NCBI GenBank assembly: GCA_964491375.1
Contig: CAZBGL010000172.1
Location: forward strand, 1-15,864
From: CAZBGL01 sp964491375
GTDB lineage: Bacteria > Desulfobacterota > Deferrisomatia > Deferrisomatales > Deferrisomataceae
Length of the DNA stretch: 15,864 nucleotides
Reading direction: 5' to 3'
Part shown: positions 13,489-15,864 of the stretch, piece after piece
Layout: each line of letters opens with the position of its first letter
Numbering within the stretch: the stretch's first letter is position 1
Notes under the pieces: model-generated
What the model was told of the DNA's origin: nothing
The model's database searches: none
Seen by the model: only the letters and a program-made list of their open reading frames with translations
Made by a program: the position numbers and the translations under genes

Positions 13489-14382
13489 ATGGCGATCCGT
13501 ACGCTCGTGTGCACCGACGGCTCCGAGCCCAGCCGCAGGACCCTGGAGTACGTGGCCCGGCTGGCCCGTAAGTTTCCCCTGGAGACGGTGCTCGCCCATG
13601 CGCTGGACCTGAAGCGGCTCGAGTACCGGATGATCGCGGACATGTATATGGAGATGATACAGCAGAGAGCCAAGGAGACCGCAGAGGCCGTGCTCCGCAA
13701 CGAGGCCAAGGTGCTCCACGAGGCCGGGGTCCGCGTGCGCCCGCGGCTGCTCCTGGGGGCGGCCGGCCCGGTGATCTGTCAGGCGGCCGAGGAGGAAGAT
13801 GCAGCCCTGGTCGTGCTCGGGCGGAAGGGCCACAGCGACATCCAGGACCTCCTGTTCGGGTCCACCTCGGGTTACGTGGTTCACCACTGTGAACGGCCGG
13901 TTTTGGTGGTCAAGCGAACCGGCCGGTTCCCCAGCGGGCCGGAGGCGGAGCGGGAGGTTCGGTGCCTGGTGGGCATCGATGGATCCGAGGCCAGCGCGCG
14001 GTGCCTGGATGCGCTGGTGGCCCTGGCGGAAGCGGCCTCCGGACTAGAGGTTACGTTGCTTCACGTGGTGAACCCCGCTCAGCCCGGTTTTGAACACCTC
14101 CCGGCCGAGGCCCGTTACGAGGCGCTTCGGAACCTGCACGAGGACGCCCAGAACCTGCTGGCCTCCGCGGCGGAGCGCCTGGAGCGGGTGGGCTTCCGGG
14201 TGCGCACCCGGGTAGAAGAAGGGGCGGCCGGCAAGACCCTGTGCCAGGTGTGCGAAGAGGACGACTTCGAGTTGGTCGTGCTGGGGCGGAGGGGGTACGG
14301 GGAGCTGAGCGAGGTGGTGCTGGGATCTGTGTCCCACTTCGTGGTCCACCGGTGCCCCAGTCACGTGCTGGTGGTGCCCTGA
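13489..14382 (+). CDS. Tandem-domain universal stress protein (UspA family)
   Basis: The protein has 297 residues made of two UspA domains (about 1-145 and 158-297), starting at ATG 13489. Each begins with the strand-plus-DGSE motif (LVCTDGSEPS; LVGIDGSEAS). Each ends with a complete ATP-binding signature G-x2-G-x9-G-S (GRKGHSDIQDLLFGS; GRRGYGELSEVVLGS), so both halves should bind ATP. It is 16 bp from dctM, within the TRAP transcript. UspA proteins encoded with TRAP transporters are known, for example one that binds the transporter in Halomonas, and they may sense ATP and adjust uptake. A role in transport control is therefore plausible, but a general stress role cannot be excluded. Confidence 0.92.
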   Translation: MAIRTLVCTDGSEPSRRTLEYVARLARKFPLETVLAHALDLKRLEYRMIADMYMEMIQQRAKETAEAVLRNEAKVLHEAGVRVRPRLLLGAAGPVICQAAEEEDAALVVLGRKGHSDIQDLLFGSTSGYVVHHCERPVLVVKRTGRFPSGPEAEREVRCLVGIDGSEASARCLDALVALAEAASGLEVTLLHVVNPAQPGFEHLPAEARYEALRNLHEDAQNLLASAAERLERVGFRVRTRVEEGAAGKTLCQVCEEDDFELVVLGRRGYGELSEVVLGSVSHFVVHRCPSHVLVVP

Positions 14383-14430
14383 CCCCCTTGCGCCCGCCGG
14401 CGCGCCCATCCCGCCCATGTCGAAGCACCG

Positions 14431-14463
14431 CGGCCGGCTCCTCGGGAGCCGGCCGTTGCCTTT
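14431..14463 (+). terminator. Probable terminator of the TRAP/Usp unit
   Basis: CGGCCGGCTCC (14431-14441) is followed after three bases by its exact complement GGAGCCGGCCG (14445-14455), then TTGCCTTTC. The stem is strong; the T-tract is interrupted. It lies 48 bp after the usp stop. Confidence 0.7.
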
Positions 14464-14581
14464 CGGGCGTCTGTGTAAACGCGGTGTGACATCGGCGCCC
14501 TCGAGCTCGGTTCGGACAATCGGAACACGGTTTTGTGGAGGCCGTGCTATGAGAGGTAGAGGATGAGGTTCTCCCGTGAAA

Positions 14582-14637
14582 TGCACTCCCGATCAAAAAA
14601 GTGCAACTAACGCTGTTTTGGGGTTGCACGCCCGATC
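14582..14637. repeat. Direct and inverted repeat cluster, possible regulator binding region
   Basis: TGCACTCCCGATC (14582-14594) recurs as TGCACGCCCGATC (14625-14637), 12 of 13 identical and 43 bp apart, close to four helical turns. Between them, GTGCAAC (14601-14607) and GTTGCAC (14623-14629) form a perfect 7-bp inverted repeat. The right-hand copy overlaps a possible -35 element (TTGCAC, 14624-14629). Confidence 0.5.
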
Positions 14638-14652
14638 CGGACGTGTTAAATA
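14624..14652 (+). promoter_or_regulatory. Possible sigma-70-type promoter in the non-coding region
   Basis: TTGCAC (14624-14629) and TAAATA (14647-14652) are 17 bp apart; the overlapping TTAAAT also fits a -10 element. The site is AT-rich against a GC-rich background and overlaps the repeat cluster. A transcript from here would reach the terminator at 14696-14722 after about 60 nt. Confidence 0.45.
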
Positions 14653-14695
14653 GAGAACGACGGTTGAAAACGGAACGGATGGCAACTCCTCCCTC

Positions 14696-14722
14696 GGGGG
14701 CCCTCGGGCCCCTTCTTTTTTT
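14696..14722 (+). terminator. Intrinsic terminator without an upstream protein gene
   Basis: GGGGCC pairs with GGCCCC across a tight loop (14697-14712), followed by TTCTTTTTTT. On the + strand it follows no open reading frame of note, so it either ends a short RNA or acts as an attenuator in the leader of the gene at 15020. A minus-strand role is unlikely since no T-run lies on the other side. Confidence 0.65.
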
Positions 14723-15019
14723 GCCCTATTCCTCCCCGTCTTCCGTCTCCCGAAACCCTTGCCTCGCCGCCTCGGCCGCCACACCCGAGCCTGCGACCAG
14801 GGTGAGTACTCCAGTGGGGGCCAGCCCCGAGATGCCCCCACCCCCTCGTCCGGCGCCTTCGCCATCGCGGACACCTGCGACTTCGATAACCCCCGATCCC
14901 CGAGGCTTCGGCGATCTGCTCACACCACGTCCCTGGATCCGCTGAACCCCATAGCCGGCCTTTCGTGGTTCGTGGGGCCGTGGTAGAGTAAATTTTCACC
15001 GCCTGGAGACGGGAGCCCC
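14723..15019 (+). other. Non-coding upstream region of the GAF-domain gene
   Basis: I find no credible gene on either strand in these about 300 bases; the minus-strand open frames are Gly/Arg/Pro-rich and lack ribosome sites. Close to the next gene is a tandem TTCGTGG-TTCGTGG (14962-14975), followed by TAGAGT (14984-14989), a possible -10 element in a short AT-rich stretch. Confidence 0.5.
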
Positions 15020-15864
15020 ATGACATCCGCCAGTTCCCCCAGAGACCGCACCGCTCGCGCACTGGCTGCCGTGGCCGAGGCGACCTCCGTGCTGGGCTCG
15101 GAGGCCCCTCCGGCCCGGGTATTCGCGGCCGTGGTGGAGGCTGCGCAGGCCCTGGGGTATCCGGAGGCATGCGTGTACCGCACCGCCCGGCACGGGCCGA
15201 GGTGGACTTGCCTGGAGCGGAGGGGGGATCTGGCCCCCGCCCGGGAAGGGGCTTCGGCCGAGGCGCTGGCAGGGGACCAGCCGCGGTGGGAGCGTTCCCC
15301 CGAGGGGGTGGCGGTGTGGGTCCCCGTGCGCTCGGGCGAGCGGGTGGTGGGCCTGGTGGGGGCACGGAGGCCGGGCCGCAGGGCCCCGAATGCCCGGGAT
15401 CTCAGCGTGCTTCGGATCCTGGCGGACCTGGTGGGAATGGTTCTGGAGAACCAGGCGCTCCGCGAGGCGAACGAAGCGAGAATCCGCCAGTTCCTGGCGG
15501 TCCAGCGGGTGAGCCGGGAGATGGCGAGCACCCTGGACCTGGACCGCCTCCTTCACCTGGTGGTGGAAGAGGCCTCCCAACTGACCGGCGCCGAGGCCGG
15601 GTCCTTGTACCTGGCGGGGGAGTCCGAAGGCAGGCTGCGGCTGGTGGCCTGGGCCGGTGTACGCCCTCCCCGGGATGAGATCCCCCTGGGGTACGGGATT
15701 CCCGGATGGGTCGCCCAGCACGGCCGGGCGCTTCGGGTGGAGGACGGCAGCAGCCGGGGCTCCGGGAACCTGGAGCGGAAGAATCACCTGGCCGTCCCCC
15801 TTCTGAGCGAGGGCAAGGTGGTGGGGGCGCTTTGCGTGGAGGCCCGGGGTGACCGGCCGTTCAC
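15020..15864 (+). CDS. Tandem-GAF-domain sensory protein, 3' end outside window
   Basis: The frame is open from ATG 15020 to the window end (281 residues seen). GGGAG and GGAGA lie just before the start. Residues about 10-145 form a divergent GAF-like domain ending in VPVRSGERVVGLVGARRPG and a helix with LRILADLVGMVLENQALREANEARI. A linking coiled helix (QFLAVQRVSREMASTLDLDRLLHLVVEEA) leads into a clearer second GAF domain (TGAEAGSLYLAGESEGRLRLVAWAG ... GIPGWVAQHGRALRVED ... LAVPLLSEGKVVGALCVEA). There is no signal peptide or membrane segment so far, so it is probably cytoplasmic. GAF domains bind small ligands or sense redox state. The output domain (histidine kinase, GGDEF, HD-GYP or sigma-54 activator) lies beyond the window. 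It may not belong to the metabolic cluster. Confidence 0.85.
   Translation, partial: MTSASSPRDRTARALAAVAEATSVLGSEAPPARVFAAVVEAAQALGYPEACVYRTARHGPRWTCLERRGDLAPAREGASAEALAGDQPRWERSPEGVAVWVPVRSGERVVGLVGARRPGRRAPNARDLSVLRILADLVGMVLENQALREANEARIRQFLAVQRVSREMASTLDLDRLLHLVVEEASQLTGAEAGSLYLAGESEGRLRLVAWAGVRPPRDEIPLGYGIPGWVAQHGRALRVEDGSSRGSGNLERKNHLAVPLLSEGKVVGALCVEARGDRPF

Noticed and set aside
14474..14491. TGTA-N10-GACA resembling the enhancer half-sites
   Set aside because: One conserved base is lost, it stands alone, and no sigma-54 promoter lies downstream; likely chance.
14726..14923. Minus-strand ORF of 65 residues in the gap before the GAF gene
   Set aside because: GTG start without a ribosome site, Gly/Arg-rich composition and overlap with other equally open frames; typical of GC-rich non-coding DNA.
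1..15864. CRISPR arrays, tRNA or rRNA genes, transposases, attachment sites
   Set aside because: None seen: no regularly spaced repeats, no tRNA-like cloverleaf noticed, no transposase or integrase reading frame.

Overview
The window is GC-rich throughout, with G/C-ending codons, and all supported genes lie on the + strand. Its content is ferredoxin-dependent 2-oxoacid chemistry, subunits of a sodium-pumping biotin decarboxylase, CoA-thioester oxidation, a TRAP importer and sigma-54 control. This suggests a strict or facultative anaerobe, most likely a deltaproteobacterial (Desulfobacterota-like) chromosome. That placement is inferred from gene content only.

Layout. (1) 2-640: the C-terminal part of a sigma-54 enhancer-binding regulator. 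(2) 641-1054: a regulatory region with a perfect 42-bp palindrome (786-827), a degraded second copy (864-903) and a textbook -24/-12 promoter (968-983). (3) 1055-4001: a unit encoding a 44-aa OadG/GcdD-like membrane subunit, an OadB/GcdB-like Na+ pump subunit carrying a -1 frameshift in a C7 run, a free-standing 72-aa biotinyl domain and an acyl-CoA dehydrogenase of glutaryl-CoA dehydrogenase type, ending in a terminator. (4) 4199-10283: AMP-forming acyl-CoA ligase, atypical thiolase, 3-hydroxyacyl-CoA dehydrogenase, IorA and IorB, ending in a strong terminator. (5) 10488-14382: TRAP importer DctP, DctQ and DctM plus a tandem universal stress protein, with an attenuator-like hairpin between dctP and dctQM. 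(6) 14383-15019: about 640 non-coding bases with a terminator, a repeat cluster, a promoter-like site and a second terminator, possibly a short RNA. (7) 15020-end: the start of a tandem-GAF sensor protein.

How the genes may work together. The inferred scheme is import of a carboxylate by the TRAP system, activation by the ligase, dehydrogenation by the acyl-CoA dehydrogenase, Na+-coupled decarboxylation (glutaconyl-CoA to crotonyl-CoA is the best fit), then hydroxyacyl-CoA oxidation and thiolysis to acetyl-CoA. The decarboxylase alpha subunit and an enoyl-CoA hydratase are absent from the window. The place of IorAB in such a pathway is unexplained.

Regulation appears to be in two layers. The decarboxylase/dehydrogenase unit has an enhancer/sigma-54 architecture next to the regulator gene. 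The ligase unit and the TRAP unit share a 14-bp operator-like near-palindrome (ACCRAACGTKTGGT at 4066-4079 and 10389-10402), suggesting one repressor links uptake and activation.
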